A stretch of DNA of 64,000 nt, taken from assembly GCA_964247705.1 (NCBI GenBank), contig CAXTVQ010000018.1, positions 7,453-71,452 on the forward strand, given 5' to 3'. The position numbers and the translations under genes are program-made. The notes beneath the pieces are model-generated. The model was not told the DNA's origin. It saw nothing but the letters and a program-made list of their open reading frames with translations, and ran no database searches. This DNA comes from LMUY01 sp964247705. GTDB taxonomy: Bacteria; Pseudomonadota; Alphaproteobacteria; Acetobacterales; Acetobacteraceae. How positions within the stretch are numbered: position 1 is the first letter of the stretch; each line of letters opens with the position of its first letter. Shown here piece by piece: positions 37,755 through 46,305 of this stretch.

Positions 37755-39215
37755 TCAGTGTCCGGTGACCAGCGACCGCGCCTCGTCATGCAGCGCCGCG
37801 CGCGACGCATCGCGCGTGTAGAACATGTGGCCACCCTCGTGCAGGACCAGATGCACCCGGCTCGCGAAATCTGCATTCGGCAGTTGCGACAGTAACAGCT
37901 TCGTTCCGAAGTAAGGCAGGATCAGGTCGTCCACACCGTGCCCGATCAGCACACGAAAGTTCGGGTCCGCTGCGAGCGACGTGCGGATCGCGCTCATCGC
38001 CTCGGGCTTGCTCGCGCCCATGCCCCAATTCCACTGCCGGTTGGCGCGGCCGTCGCTCAGCGCGTAGACGCCGTCCGGATGCCAGTTCAGCTTGGTCGTC
38101 ACCAGGTCGGTGACCGCACTGGCCACCACCGGGCCAAACTGCGCGAACACCGGGTCCGGCACGTTGGGCGACACATACTCCGGGAACGGGTTCGGGATGG
38201 TCAGCGTGCCGTCGTAGATGCTCCCCACCGCACCCGGCGAGTGCTCGCGCAGGAACTCGAACGTGCTGACCCGGCCGTTATGCCGCCGCACCACCGCCGG
38301 GTCGATGCCGGTGAGGTCGGACACATGCGTGCTCAGCCGCTCGACTGCGGCCGTGTCGGTCGGCCCGCGGAGCAGGTCGGCCAGGAACTCGCCTTCCGCG
38401 TAGGCCTCGACCGGGCCCAAGCCCTCCGGCGGCAGATGATGGTCGATCGCAGCCATCGAGGGCAGGTGAGCCACGTAGCTCACCGGATCGAACGCCCCCT
38501 GCCACAGCCCCGTGTCCAGCAACGGCGACACCAGGATCAGACCTGAGAGCGCCACACCCTGCTGGTCCGCCAGCGCCCGCGCCAGCCGCGGCCCGCGCAA
38601 CCCGGCGTAGCTCTCGCCGGCGAAGAACTTGGGGGACGTCATGCGCGCATTGGCCTGCAGCCAGCGCCGCACCGTATCGGCCAGCACCTGCACGTCCCCG
38701 TCCACGGACCAGACATGCCGGCGGATGGCTTCGGAATCGTCGGCCAGGCGGCTCCAGCCGGTGCCGGCCGGGTCGATGAAGACCAGGTCGGTGAAGTCGA
38801 GCCAGGTGTCCGGATTGTCCACCGCGACCGGCGGCAGGGAGGGGGTGCGGGCGGCCCCATCCATCGGGATGTGCCAAGGCCCGGCCGCGCCCAGTTGCAG
38901 CCAGGCGGAGGCGGAACCCGGGCCGCCATTCGTCAGGAACGTCACCGGACGCGCGTGCGGGTCGGCGCCGTCCAGCGTGTAGGCGATATACTCGATCTGC
39001 GCCTGCTCTTTGCCCTCGTCATCGGTCGGCCGGATCGTGCCGACGGTGGCCGTGAAATGCAGGCTGCCACCCGGCAGGTCCAGCGTATGGTGGGTGAGAG
39101 CATCGGCCGGCAACCGGGCTGCGGAGGCAGGTGCAGCCCGGTCGGGGCGCTGGGCGTAGGCGGGCGTGGCAAGCAAGGCCAGTGCCGCGACAACGAGCAC
39201 GCAACGGCGGTTCAC
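37755..39215 (-). CDS. S10 family serine carboxypeptidase-like protein
   Basis: 486 aa with a signal peptide (VLVVAALALLATPAYAQ), so periplasmic or secreted. Alpha/beta-hydrolase of the S10 family: oxyanion segment LTNGGPGSASAWLQLGAAGPW, nucleophile in GESYAGLRGPRLA, Asp in LIGHGVDDLILPYFG, His in HEGGHMFYTR. S10 enzymes remove C-terminal residues at acidic pH, which would suit an acidic habitat. First gene of a likely two-gene unit with the 37069 gene. Confidence 0.9.
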   Translation of the reverse strand: MNRRCVLVVAALALLATPAYAQRPDRAAPASAARLPADALTHHTLDLPGGSLHFTATVGTIRPTDDEGKEQAQIEYIAYTLDGADPHARPVTFLTNGGPGSASAWLQLGAAGPWHIPMDGAARTPSLPPVAVDNPDTWLDFTDLVFIDPAGTGWSRLADDSEAIRRHVWSVDGDVQVLADTVRRWLQANARMTSPKFFAGESYAGLRGPRLARALADQQGVALSGLILVSPLLDTGLWQGAFDPVSYVAHLPSMAAIDHHLPPEGLGPVEAYAEGEFLADLLRGPTDTAAVERLSTHVSDLTGIDPAVVRRHNGRVSTFEFLREHSPGAVGSIYDGTLTIPNPFPEYVSPNVPDPVFAQFGPVVASAVTDLVTTKLNWHPDGVYALSDGRANRQWNWGMGASKPEAMSAIRTSLAADPNFRVLIGHGVDDLILPYFGTKLLLSQLPNADFASRVHLVLHEGGHMFYTRDASRAALHDEARSLVTGH

Positions 39216-39255
39216 GATCTCTCCACCGTGGTGGGCACGGCCGCGTCCGGTCGGG

Positions 39256-39714
39256 TCAGGCGACCGCGGACGCTTTTTCCTGCGAGTGGAGCGTCTCGGT
39301 CAGGTGCTGCAGACGCCGGCGCAGATCGTCCAGTTCGCTGCTCTCGATCTGCGTGCGGGCAACGACGGTCTGCTGGGCGCGCAACAGGTCCTCGCGCAGA
39401 TCCATCGCCTGCACCGTCAGCCGGTTGTCGATCACCCGTTCGTCGCCAGCCCGCCGTGTCCGCTCGATCAACCCGGCGGCCGCCAATCGCTTGAGCATCG
39501 GCGTCAGCGTGCCCGCATCCAGCCGCAGTGCCCGTGCCAGTTCGCCGGACGTCATGCTCGGAACATCCAGGAGCGCGATCAGGACGAGATACTGCGGGTA
39601 GGTCAGACCCATCTCGCCCAGCGCACTCCGGTAGCTGCGGGTTATCGCGTTCGTGGCAGCGTAGAGTGCGAAGCAAAGTTGGTTATCCAACAATAGTGCG
39701 TCGTAGGCGGACAT
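39256..39714 (-). CDS. MarR family regulator, OhrR-like organic peroxide sensor
   Basis: 152 aa. The N-terminus LLLDNQLCFALYAATNAITRSYR places a single Cys at position 14, equivalent to the peroxide-sensing Cys of OhrR, followed by LTYPQYLVLIALL and the winged helix TSGELARALRLDAGTLTPMLKRLAAAGLIERTR. OhrR normally represses ohr, but no ohr gene is adjacent. The ATG is preceded by AGAGGAAG. Two inverted repeats lie just upstream and may be its own operators. Confidence 0.85.
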   Translation of the reverse strand: MSAYDALLLDNQLCFALYAATNAITRSYRSALGEMGLTYPQYLVLIALLDVPSMTSGELARALRLDAGTLTPMLKRLAAAGLIERTRRAGDERVIDNRLTVQAMDLREDLLRAQQTVVARTQIESSELDDLRRRLQHLTETLHSQEKASAVA

Positions 39715-39730
39715 CGCGGTGATCTTCCTC

Positions 39731-39770
39731 TTGCTGGCCTAACATGCAGCAACGATAGCCTCCTTGGCTA
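39731..39770 (-). promoter_or_regulatory. Two inverted repeats upstream of the OhrR-like gene
   Basis: TTGCTG-N10-CAGCAA (39731-39752) and TAGCC-N5-GGCTA (39756-39770) lie 17 to 56 nt before the ATG at 39714, in the only non-coding stretch between this gene and the SBP gene. MarR proteins bind such palindromes; autorepression is an inference. Confidence 0.4.
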
Positions 39771-39784
39771 CTAGCTTGGCGTGC

Positions 39785-40978
39785 TTACGGTGTGCAATCG
39801 GGATTGACAGACAGGAAGGCGTCCGCAGCTACAATGGTTTGCACCGGGGCATAGTAGTCCCATGGGCCATGGCTCTCGGCCGGACTCTTGACCCGGTAGA
39901 GCGTCACGTCGTCCATCAAGCGCCCATCCGAGCGCAGGGTGGCATGGTGGCCGAAATAGTCGACGGGTGCCGCGCGCATCGCCCGGTTCACTGCCACGGC
40001 CTCGACCGTGCCGGCTTGCCGGACCGCCTGAAGATAGTGCAGCACCGCGGTGTAGATGGCCGCATGGTCCTTGCCGGGCATCGCCCCCGTTTGCGCCATG
40101 AACCGCTTGGCGAACGCGCGCGACTCGTCGGACTGGTCCCAGTAGAAGCCGGTCGTGAGATTGATCCCTTGGGCCGTGTCCAGCCCGAGCGCGTTGATGT
40201 CCGAGATGTAGATCAGGAAGCCGCCGATCCGCTGCTTGCCGTCCGCGCCCACGCCGAACTCGTGCGCCTGCTTGATCAGGTTCACCAGGTCGCCGCCCAC
40301 CGAGGCGAAGGCGACCACGTCCGCACCGGACGCCTGCGCCTGCAGCAATTGGGAGGAATAGTCGGTGGCGCCGATCGCATGCTTGGCCTCACCGAGCACG
40401 CTGCCACCGCCCGCGGTGACGATCGCCGTCGCGTCCCGCTGCAGGGCCGCACCGAACGCCATGTCCACCGTGATGAAGAACCAGCGCTTGCCGCCATGCT
40501 CCAGCAGCGCGCGGGCGGTGCCGGTAGTCAGGGCGTGGGTATCGTCCGCCCAGTGGGTGCTGACGGGGGAGCACAGTTTGCTGGTGAACTCGCTGATGGC
40601 GGCGGCGGTGATCATCACCGTGCGGTTCTTCTCCTTGGCGAGCTGCTGCACGGCCAGTGCCACCGGTGTCACCGGCAGGTCCACGACCGCCTGCACGCCC
40701 TCGGTATCGAACCAGCGCCGGGCGATGGTGGAGGCCACGTCCGGCTTGTTCTGGGTGTCGGCGTCCACGATCTCGATCTTGTGGCCGTCCAACGCGCCGC
40801 CGAAATCGGCCACCGCCATGCGCGCCGCCACGACCGACCCGCGTCCGCCGGTATCCGCATAGGGGCCGGATTCGTCCGTGAGCACGCCGACGCGGATCGT
40901 ATCCGGCAGTTGCGCCCAGGCCGGCAGGGAGGCGGGCAGGGGTGCGAGCAGGGCGCAAGCGAGCAGCAGCTTTTTCAT
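39785..40978 (-). CDS. Orphan HAAT-type ABC substrate-binding protein
   Basis: 397 aa from the ATG at 40978. Sec signal peptide (KKLLLACALLAPLPASLPAWA). Same family and layout as the 33277 protein: IRVGVLTDESGPYADTGGRGSV, TQNKPDVASTIARRWFD, WFFITVDMAFGAALQRDA, and near the C-terminus SPAESHGPWDYY against AAESHGRWDLQ. No permease or ATPase genes are adjacent. The ligand is unknown; relatives bind amides, branched amino acids or aromatic acids. Confidence 0.88.
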   Translation of the reverse strand: MKKLLLACALLAPLPASLPAWAQLPDTIRVGVLTDESGPYADTGGRGSVVAARMAVADFGGALDGHKIEIVDADTQNKPDVASTIARRWFDTEGVQAVVDLPVTPVALAVQQLAKEKNRTVMITAAAISEFTSKLCSPVSTHWADDTHALTTGTARALLEHGGKRWFFITVDMAFGAALQRDATAIVTAGGGSVLGEAKHAIGATDYSSQLLQAQASGADVVAFASVGGDLVNLIKQAHEFGVGADGKQRIGGFLIYISDINALGLDTAQGINLTTGFYWDQSDESRAFAKRFMAQTGAMPGKDHAAIYTAVLHYLQAVRQAGTVEAVAVNRAMRAAPVDYFGHHATLRSDGRLMDDVTLYRVKSPAESHGPWDYYAPVQTIVAADAFLSVNPDCTP

Positions 40979-41068
40979 TGGTCCGTTCCCCCGTTTGTTG
41001 CGCCAACGACTAGCGGGGGAGGCGGCCGGGCGCAAACGACCCGGCACCGAGCAGATACGCTGTCGCCG

Positions 41069-41209
41069 CTACTCGAACCGGGCTGGAATGTCGTGAAACA
41101 CGGCCAGGATCACGAGCGGGCTGACCCCGTAAGCAATCCAATACCGTTCGGACTTCGTCCAGAGGCGCCCTGGCCGTGCAAGTTCGGGGTAGGGCCGGGG
41201 AGCTGGCAA
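41069..41209 (-). CDS. Possible 46-aa single-span protein (TTG start)
   Basis: A short frame between the MFS and SBP genes encodes PAPRPYPELARPGRLWTKSE then RYWIAYGVSPLVILAVFHDI and PARFE. It has protein-like composition (Trp, Tyr, a clean 15-residue hydrophobic stretch) unlike the arginine/proline-rich shadow frames around it. The only canonical start is TTG at 41209, and no Shine-Dalgarno is evident. It could be a real small membrane protein or a remnant of one. Confidence 0.4.
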   Translation of the reverse strand: MPAPRPYPELARPGRLWTKSERYWIAYGVSPLVILAVFHDIPARFE

Positions 41210-41244
41210 CGCATCTGCACTGCCGGGTTATCCCAGGCTCCAGC

Positions 41245-42408
41245 TCACACGGTCGCCCGGTGTCGAGCCGGGCGGAGCACCGCAGACACCGTCAGCCCCA
41301 ACGCCACCACCGCCACCGCGGCCCCGATTAGCGGCAGGCGCCCGTAGCCGACCCCCGCCGTCACCGCCAGCCCGCCCACCCAAGCGCCGGTCGCGTTGCC
41401 GAAGTTGAACGCGCCCTGGTTCAGGATCGAAGCCAGGTTGGGGGCGTCCGTCGCCGCTTCCACCACCCAGGTCTGCAACGGCGTGGCGACCGCAAAGGCA
41501 AGCGCGCCCCATACGAACAGCGCGGCCAGCGTCGCCCCCTCGTATCTCCCGATTATCGCCAGGACCACCAGCACGACGACCAACCCGGCAAGGCTGCCGG
41601 TCACCGTCGCCATGAGGTTGCTGTCGGCCAGCCGCCCGCCGATCAAGTTGCCCACGGTCAGGCCGACCCCCACCACCAGCAACGCCCCGGTGACCCCGTG
41701 CGGTGAGAGGTGGGTCACGTCCTCGAGCAACGGCGCGATATAGGTGAACACGCTGAACAAGCTGACCGAGGACAGCACGGACGCCAGCATCGGCAGCAAC
41801 ACCGGCCAGCGCCCCAGGGCGCGGAACTCGCGGCCCAGCCCGTCTTTGGCGCCTGGCAGCCCAGAAGGCACCCACGCGACGATCGCCGCCCCCGCCAGCA
41901 CGGCGATGCCGCTCACCGCCCAGAATGCCGCACGCCATCCCGCCGCCTGGCCGAGCGCCGTGCCCAGCGGCACACCCAGCACGTTGGCCAGCGTCAACCC
42001 GCTGAACATCAGCGCCACCGCCTGGTTGCGGCGGTTCGGCGGCACCAGGTCGCGCGCCACCACGGCGCCGATGCCGAAGAACGAGCCATGGGCAAACGCC
42101 GTCACCACCCGGGCCAGCAGCAGAAGGCCGTAGTTGGGCGCGGCCGCGCAACCGAGATTGCCGACCAGGAACACGCCGATCAACGCCAGCAACGCCGTCT
42201 TGCGCGGCAGCCGGGCGGTCGCCATCGCCACCAGCGGCGCGCCCACCACCACGCCCATCGCGTAGCCCGACACCAGATACCCCGCCTGCGGCACCGTCAC
42301 GCCCAAATCATGCGCCACATCCGGCAGCAGGCCCATGATGACGAACTCGGTCGTCCCGATGCCGAACGCTGCGGCGGCGAGGGCGAGCAAGGGCAAGGAG
42401 AGCAGCAT
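41245..42408 (-). CDS. MFS transporter, DHA1/AraJ-like efflux family
   Basis: 387 aa, 12 spans. FGIGTTEFVIMGLLPDVAHDLGVTVPQAGYLVSGYAMGVVVGAP is the AraJ/YdhP/NepI opening, with ARLPRKTALL in the 2-3 loop. These carriers export sugars, nucleosides or drugs. ATG 42408 is preceded by AGGAT at a normal distance; in-frame starts at 42438 and 42510 would add hydrophilic residues absent from the family. Divergent from the M3 peptidase gene. Confidence 0.88.
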   Translation of the reverse strand: MLLSLPLLALAAAAFGIGTTEFVIMGLLPDVAHDLGVTVPQAGYLVSGYAMGVVVGAPLVAMATARLPRKTALLALIGVFLVGNLGCAAAPNYGLLLLARVVTAFAHGSFFGIGAVVARDLVPPNRRNQAVALMFSGLTLANVLGVPLGTALGQAAGWRAAFWAVSGIAVLAGAAIVAWVPSGLPGAKDGLGREFRALGRWPVLLPMLASVLSSVSLFSVFTYIAPLLEDVTHLSPHGVTGALLVVGVGLTVGNLIGGRLADSNLMATVTGSLAGLVVVLVVLAIIGRYEGATLAALFVWGALAFAVATPLQTWVVEAATDAPNLASILNQGAFNFGNATGAWVGGLAVTAGVGYGRLPLIGAAVAVVALGLTVSAVLRPARHRATV

Positions 42409-42539
42409 AGGCACGATCCTTATTGTGCGGTGCAGCATAGCCGATCCACCGAAGCTGGGTAACCCGGGCCGGAATTGCCAGGCCGAAACCGCCCTGAGGT
42501 CGCTTGACACGGGTCCATACCCTGGCGTGGCATGACCCT

Positions 42540-44213
42540 ATGCCCGACACCCATCAGCCGATCCGCTTCGCCGACATCGCGGCGCCCACACCTTCGCGCG
42601 AGGGCCTAGCCGCAAGCTACGCCGCACTCGATGCCCAACTCGAAACCGACCTTCCGGGCGCACTCGCCACGTGGGACCGGCTGCGGCGCGAGGTGGATAG
42701 CTGGAGCGCCCTCGTTCATCTGCGGTTCGCGCAGGACACGACCGATGCGGCGGCGAAGGACGCGCGCGAGTATGCCGACGCGCTCGCCCCCGTGGTGACC
42801 GGGCACGAAGTCGCCATGAAACGCCGCCTGCTCGCCACGCCCGGTGTGGAGGCGCTCGCCGGCGCCCACGCCATGCGCCTGTGGGAAACCGACATCACCA
42901 CCTTCGACCCGGCAATCGCGGCCGACCTCGAGGAAGAAAGCCGCCTCGGCGCCCGCTACACCGCCCTGCTCGCCGGCGCCAAGGTCATGCTGGACGGCAC
43001 AGAGACCAACCTCGCCGGGCTCGGCCCCTTCGCCGAGTCCAACGACCGCGACACCAGGCACCGGGCGGAACAAGCGCGCTGGGCCTTCTTCGAAGCCAAC
43101 GGCGAGGAACTGGACTCCCTCTACGACCAACTCGTCCGGCTGCGTCACGGCATGGCGGCCAAGCTCGGCTACCCCAGCTACACCCCGCTCGGCTACCGCC
43201 GCATGCGCCGGGTCGATTACGGCCCCGAGGACGTCGCCCGCTACCGTGACGAGGTCGCAACCCACGTCGTCCCCCTCGTCGCCCGCTTGCTGGAGGCCCG
43301 CCGCCAGGAGCACGGCTGGGACCGACTGCGCTTCTGGGACGAGGCGCTGGTTGACACCGCCGGCAACCCGAAGCCCGCCGGCGACCATGACTACCTGGTG
43401 GCCCAGGCCCAAACCATGTTCGACGGCATGGACCCCCGGCTGGGTTCGTTCTACCGCGTGATGGCGGAGGGCGGCTTCCTCGACCTGAAGAACCGGCCGG
43501 GCAAGGCGGGCGGCGGCTTCTGCACCTCGTTCCCGACCGAGGGCGTGCCGTTCATCTTCGCCAACTTCAACGGCACCCAGTTCGACATCACCGTGCTCAC
43601 CCACGAGATGGGCCATGCCTTCCAGAACTGGGAAAGCCGCTTCCAGCCCGGCATCGACTATCTCTGGCCCACCATGGAGGCGGCCGAGATCAACTCCATG
43701 GCGCTCGAGTTCCTGACCCTGCCCGGGATCGACGCGCTGGTCGGCGCGGATGCCGAGCGGTTCCGCCGCATGCTGCTGATCACCTCGCTCGCCTTCCTGC
43801 CGTACGGCGTGTGCGTCGACCACTTCCAGCACGAGGTCTACGCCAACCCCACCGCCACCCCGGCCGATCGCCACGCCATGTGGCAGCGCCTGGAACGGCG
43901 CTACATGCCCTGGACCGACTACGGGGACCTTGCCTACCCGGCCAAGGGCGGGCGGTGGCAGGCCAAACCGCACATCTACCTCTCGCCGTTCTACTACATC
44001 GACTACACGCTCGCGATGTGCTGCGCGATGCAGTTCTGGGTCCGCTCCCGCCACGACTACGCCGAAGCGCTGGACGCGTACATCAAACTGTGCGCCCGCG
44101 GCGGCTCGGCCCCGTTCGGTGGCTTGGTACGCTCCGCCGGGCTGAAATCCCCCTTCGAACCCGGCGCCCTCGCCGACGTCGTGCGCGAAGCCGAGGCCGT
44201 GCTCGGCCTCTGA
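42540..44213 (+). CDS. M3 family oligoendopeptidase (PepF-like)
   Basis: 557 aa cytoplasmic zinc peptidase. Zn motif HEMGH at residues 355-359 (LTHEMGHAFQNWESR), third ligand Glu in MEAAEINSMALEFL, and the M3B helper region YYIDYTLAMCCAMQFW. Cleaves 6-20-residue peptides in the family. The ATG at 42540 overlaps nothing and begins MPDTHQPIRFADIAAPTPSR; the frame opens at 42504. Confidence 0.92.
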   Translation: MPDTHQPIRFADIAAPTPSREGLAASYAALDAQLETDLPGALATWDRLRREVDSWSALVHLRFAQDTTDAAAKDAREYADALAPVVTGHEVAMKRRLLATPGVEALAGAHAMRLWETDITTFDPAIAADLEEESRLGARYTALLAGAKVMLDGTETNLAGLGPFAESNDRDTRHRAEQARWAFFEANGEELDSLYDQLVRLRHGMAAKLGYPSYTPLGYRRMRRVDYGPEDVARYRDEVATHVVPLVARLLEARRQEHGWDRLRFWDEALVDTAGNPKPAGDHDYLVAQAQTMFDGMDPRLGSFYRVMAEGGFLDLKNRPGKAGGGFCTSFPTEGVPFIFANFNGTQFDITVLTHEMGHAFQNWESRFQPGIDYLWPTMEAAEINSMALEFLTLPGIDALVGADAERFRRMLLITSLAFLPYGVCVDHFQHEVYANPTATPADRHAMWQRLERRYMPWTDYGDLAYPAKGGRWQAKPHIYLSPFYYIDYTLAMCCAMQFWVRSRHDYAEALDAYIKLCARGGSAPFGGLVRSAGLKSPFEPGALADVVREAEAVLGL

Positions 44214-44220
44214 AGAAGTC

Positions 44221-44310
44221 CCCCTCCCGTTGAGGGAGGGGCTAGGGGAGGGGTAGCCACCGGCAAACGCTTGCCATCGGGGGCGCCTTCTCCCAGCGGG
44301 AGAGGGAGCA
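44221..44310. repeat. REP-like palindrome cluster
   Basis: CCCCTCCC (44221-44228) and GGGAGGGG (44234-44241) form a clean hairpin, followed by CTAGGGGAGGGG. A weaker CTCCC/GGGAG hairpin lies about 44290-44302. The core matches the element at 23755. It separates the peptidase and OGFr genes. Confidence 0.6.
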
Positions 44311-44332
44311 GACAAGCAGTGGCGCACCACCG

Positions 44333-44806
44333 ATGACCGCCATCCTGGACTTCTACCGCGGCGCCGCTCCCACCGGCGACGGCCACACCCTGGCCGAGAT
44401 CCTCGCCTGGGACGACGCCCAGATCGAAGCCGCACACAGCACTGTCGCCTGGCTGTTCCCGTTGCCCGAGCCGACCCGCAACACCCCCTGGGCGCCGCTG
44501 CTGACCGACGACGACATCGCCGCATTCCACGACGACGCCGGCTTGCACGAGGCGCTGATCCGCTCGCTCGCCCGCATGCGCACCTTCTACAGCCTGCCCG
44601 GCGGCAAAGCCGGCTTGGCGCATTGGGTCAGCCCCGGCAGCCGCCACATGGCCCGGCTGACCCGCATCCTGCGCAGCCTGCATCTGCTGGGCCTGGAGCA
44701 CGAATCGCTCGTGCTGTTCCGCGATCTCGAGGCGCTCTACAAGGCCGGCGCCGGCGCCGTGATCGGCCCGGAGACGCTGGCCCTCTGGCGTCACGCGGCC
44801 AAGTGA
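44333..44806 (+). CDS. Opioid growth factor receptor (OGFr_N) domain protein
   Basis: 157 aa, essentially one OGFr_N domain: DFYRGAAPTGDGHTLAEILA, WDDAQIEAAHSTVAWLFPLP and EPTRNTPWAPLLTDDDI, then a helical C-terminus (HMARLTRILRSLHLLGLEH). The domain was named from the vertebrate zeta opioid receptor and also occurs in fungi and bacteria with unknown function. There is no signal peptide or membrane span. It lies 10 nt before the MFS exporter, probably co-transcribed. Confidence 0.8.
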   Translation: MTAILDFYRGAAPTGDGHTLAEILAWDDAQIEAAHSTVAWLFPLPEPTRNTPWAPLLTDDDIAAFHDDAGLHEALIRSLARMRTFYSLPGGKAGLAHWVSPGSRHMARLTRILRSLHLLGLEHESLVLFRDLEALYKAGAGAVIGPETLALWRHAAK

Positions 44807-44816
44807 GGCGCCGCCA

Positions 44817-46205
44817 ATGACACCGGCCCGCGCCCGCACCGTGGCGCTGATCGTGGCCGGCACCTTCTTCATGGAGTTCCTGGACGGCACGGTGATCGCG
44901 ACCGCGCTGCCCGCCATGGCGCATGATTTCCACGAGCCCGCCGTCGCTCTCTCCATCGGCATCAGCGCCTACCTGCTCACCCTGGCCGTGTTCATCCCGC
45001 TCAGCGGCTGGGTTGCGGACCGCTTCGGCACCCGCGACGTGTTCATCGCGGCCATCGCCGTCTTCACCGGCGCCTCGATGCTGTGCGGCCTGTGCGACAC
45101 CTTGTGGGAGTTCGTGGCCGCCCGCGTGCTGCAGGGCCTGGGCGGCGCAATGATGGTGCCCGTCGGCCGCCTGACCGTGCTGCGCACCACCGAGAAGGCC
45201 GCCCTGGTCGCCGCCATCGCCACGCTCACCTGGCCCGCCTTGGCCGCCCCCGTGCTCGGCCCGCCAATCGGCGGATTGCTGACCACCTATGCCTCCTGGC
45301 GCTGGATCTTCTACCTCAACGTGCCGCTCGGGCTGCTGGCGATCGGGATGTCCCGCGTGCTGATGCCCAACCTGCGGGAGGAAGCGCGCCGCCGGTTCGA
45401 CGTCCCCGGTTTCCTGCTCAGCGGTATCTCGCTGGCCATGGTCATGGAGGGCACCGAACTCGTCAGCGGCGACGGGCCGGGCTGGGCGGCGCCGCTGGTG
45501 CTGCTGGCGGGGGCCGGCCTCGGCGTGGTCGCGATCCGCCACGGCCTGCGCGCGAAAGCCCCGATGCTGGAATTGTCCGCCCTGCGCGTGCCCACCTTCC
45601 TCACCACGGTCACCGGCGGCACCATCTTCCGCGTCACCATCGGCACGGTGCCGTTCCTGCTGCCGCTGATGTTCCAGATCGGGTTTGGGCTGGACGCGTT
45701 CCGCTCCGGCATGCTGGTGCTCGCGACCTTCCTGGGCAACATCGGCATGAAGCCGTTCACCACCTTCGTCATGCGCCGATGGGGGTTCCGCAACACGGGC
45801 GTCATCGCCGGCGTGCTGGCCGCGGTCGCGATGGCCCTGTGCGCCGTGCTGTTCCCCACCACGCCGGTGCCGCTGCTGATCGTGGTGCTGTTCGCCGGCG
45901 GGCTGACCCGGTCCATGCAGTTCACCGTGCTGAACACCCTGGCCTTCGTGGACATTCCCTCCGCCCGCATGAGCGCCGCCTCCAGCCTGGCAAGCGTCGC
46001 GCAGCAAATGTCGATCGGCCTCGGGGTGGCGCTCGGCGCGGCGCTCCTGCACCTGGTGGCGCTTCGCCATGGCGGCCCGCCCCGCTTGGCGGATTTCCAG
46101 ATCGCATTCGCGCTGGTGGCGCTGCTGATGCTGGCCGGGCTGCCCAGCTTCCTGCGCCTGCCAACCAATGCCGGGTCCGAGGTGAGCGGGCATCGCACAG
46201 CCTGA
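44817..46205 (+). CDS. MFS transporter, DHA2/EmrB-like 14-span family
   Basis: 462 aa. FFMEFLDGTVIATALPAMAHDF is the DHA2 span-1 signature (D-x-T-V/I-A-x-A-L-P), followed by GWVADRFGTRDVF and RVLQGLGGAMMVPVGRL in spans 4-5. Members export drugs or organic compounds with proton antiport. GAGG precedes the ATG at about 8 nt. The stop codon lies inside the first copy of a 15-bp tandem repeat. Confidence 0.9.
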   Translation: MTPARARTVALIVAGTFFMEFLDGTVIATALPAMAHDFHEPAVALSIGISAYLLTLAVFIPLSGWVADRFGTRDVFIAAIAVFTGASMLCGLCDTLWEFVAARVLQGLGGAMMVPVGRLTVLRTTEKAALVAAIATLTWPALAAPVLGPPIGGLLTTYASWRWIFYLNVPLGLLAIGMSRVLMPNLREEARRRFDVPGFLLSGISLAMVMEGTELVSGDGPGWAAPLVLLAGAGLGVVAIRHGLRAKAPMLELSALRVPTFLTTVTGGTIFRVTIGTVPFLLPLMFQIGFGLDAFRSGMLVLATFLGNIGMKPFTTFVMRRWGFRNTGVIAGVLAAVAMALCAVLFPTTPVPLLIVVLFAGGLTRSMQFTVLNTLAFVDIPSARMSAASSLASVAQQMSIGLGVALGAALLHLVALRHGGPPRLADFQIAFALVALLMLAGLPSFLRLPTNAGSEVSGHRTA

Positions 46206-46260
46206 CTGAACCCGGCCTGACTGAACCCGGCCTGACTGAACCCGGCCTGACTGAACCCGG
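46201..46260. repeat. 15-bp tandem repeat, four perfect copies
   Basis: CCTGACTGAACCCGG is repeated four times without mismatch. The first copy contains the stop codon of the MFS exporter gene; the rest lie between it and the iron-permease-family gene. The identity of copies implies recent expansion by replication slippage. Confidence 0.95.
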
Positions 46261-46305
46261 TATGGGCCCGCGGTGTTCACGACCCTGCAGCGGAGGCGTC
46301 GGCGC

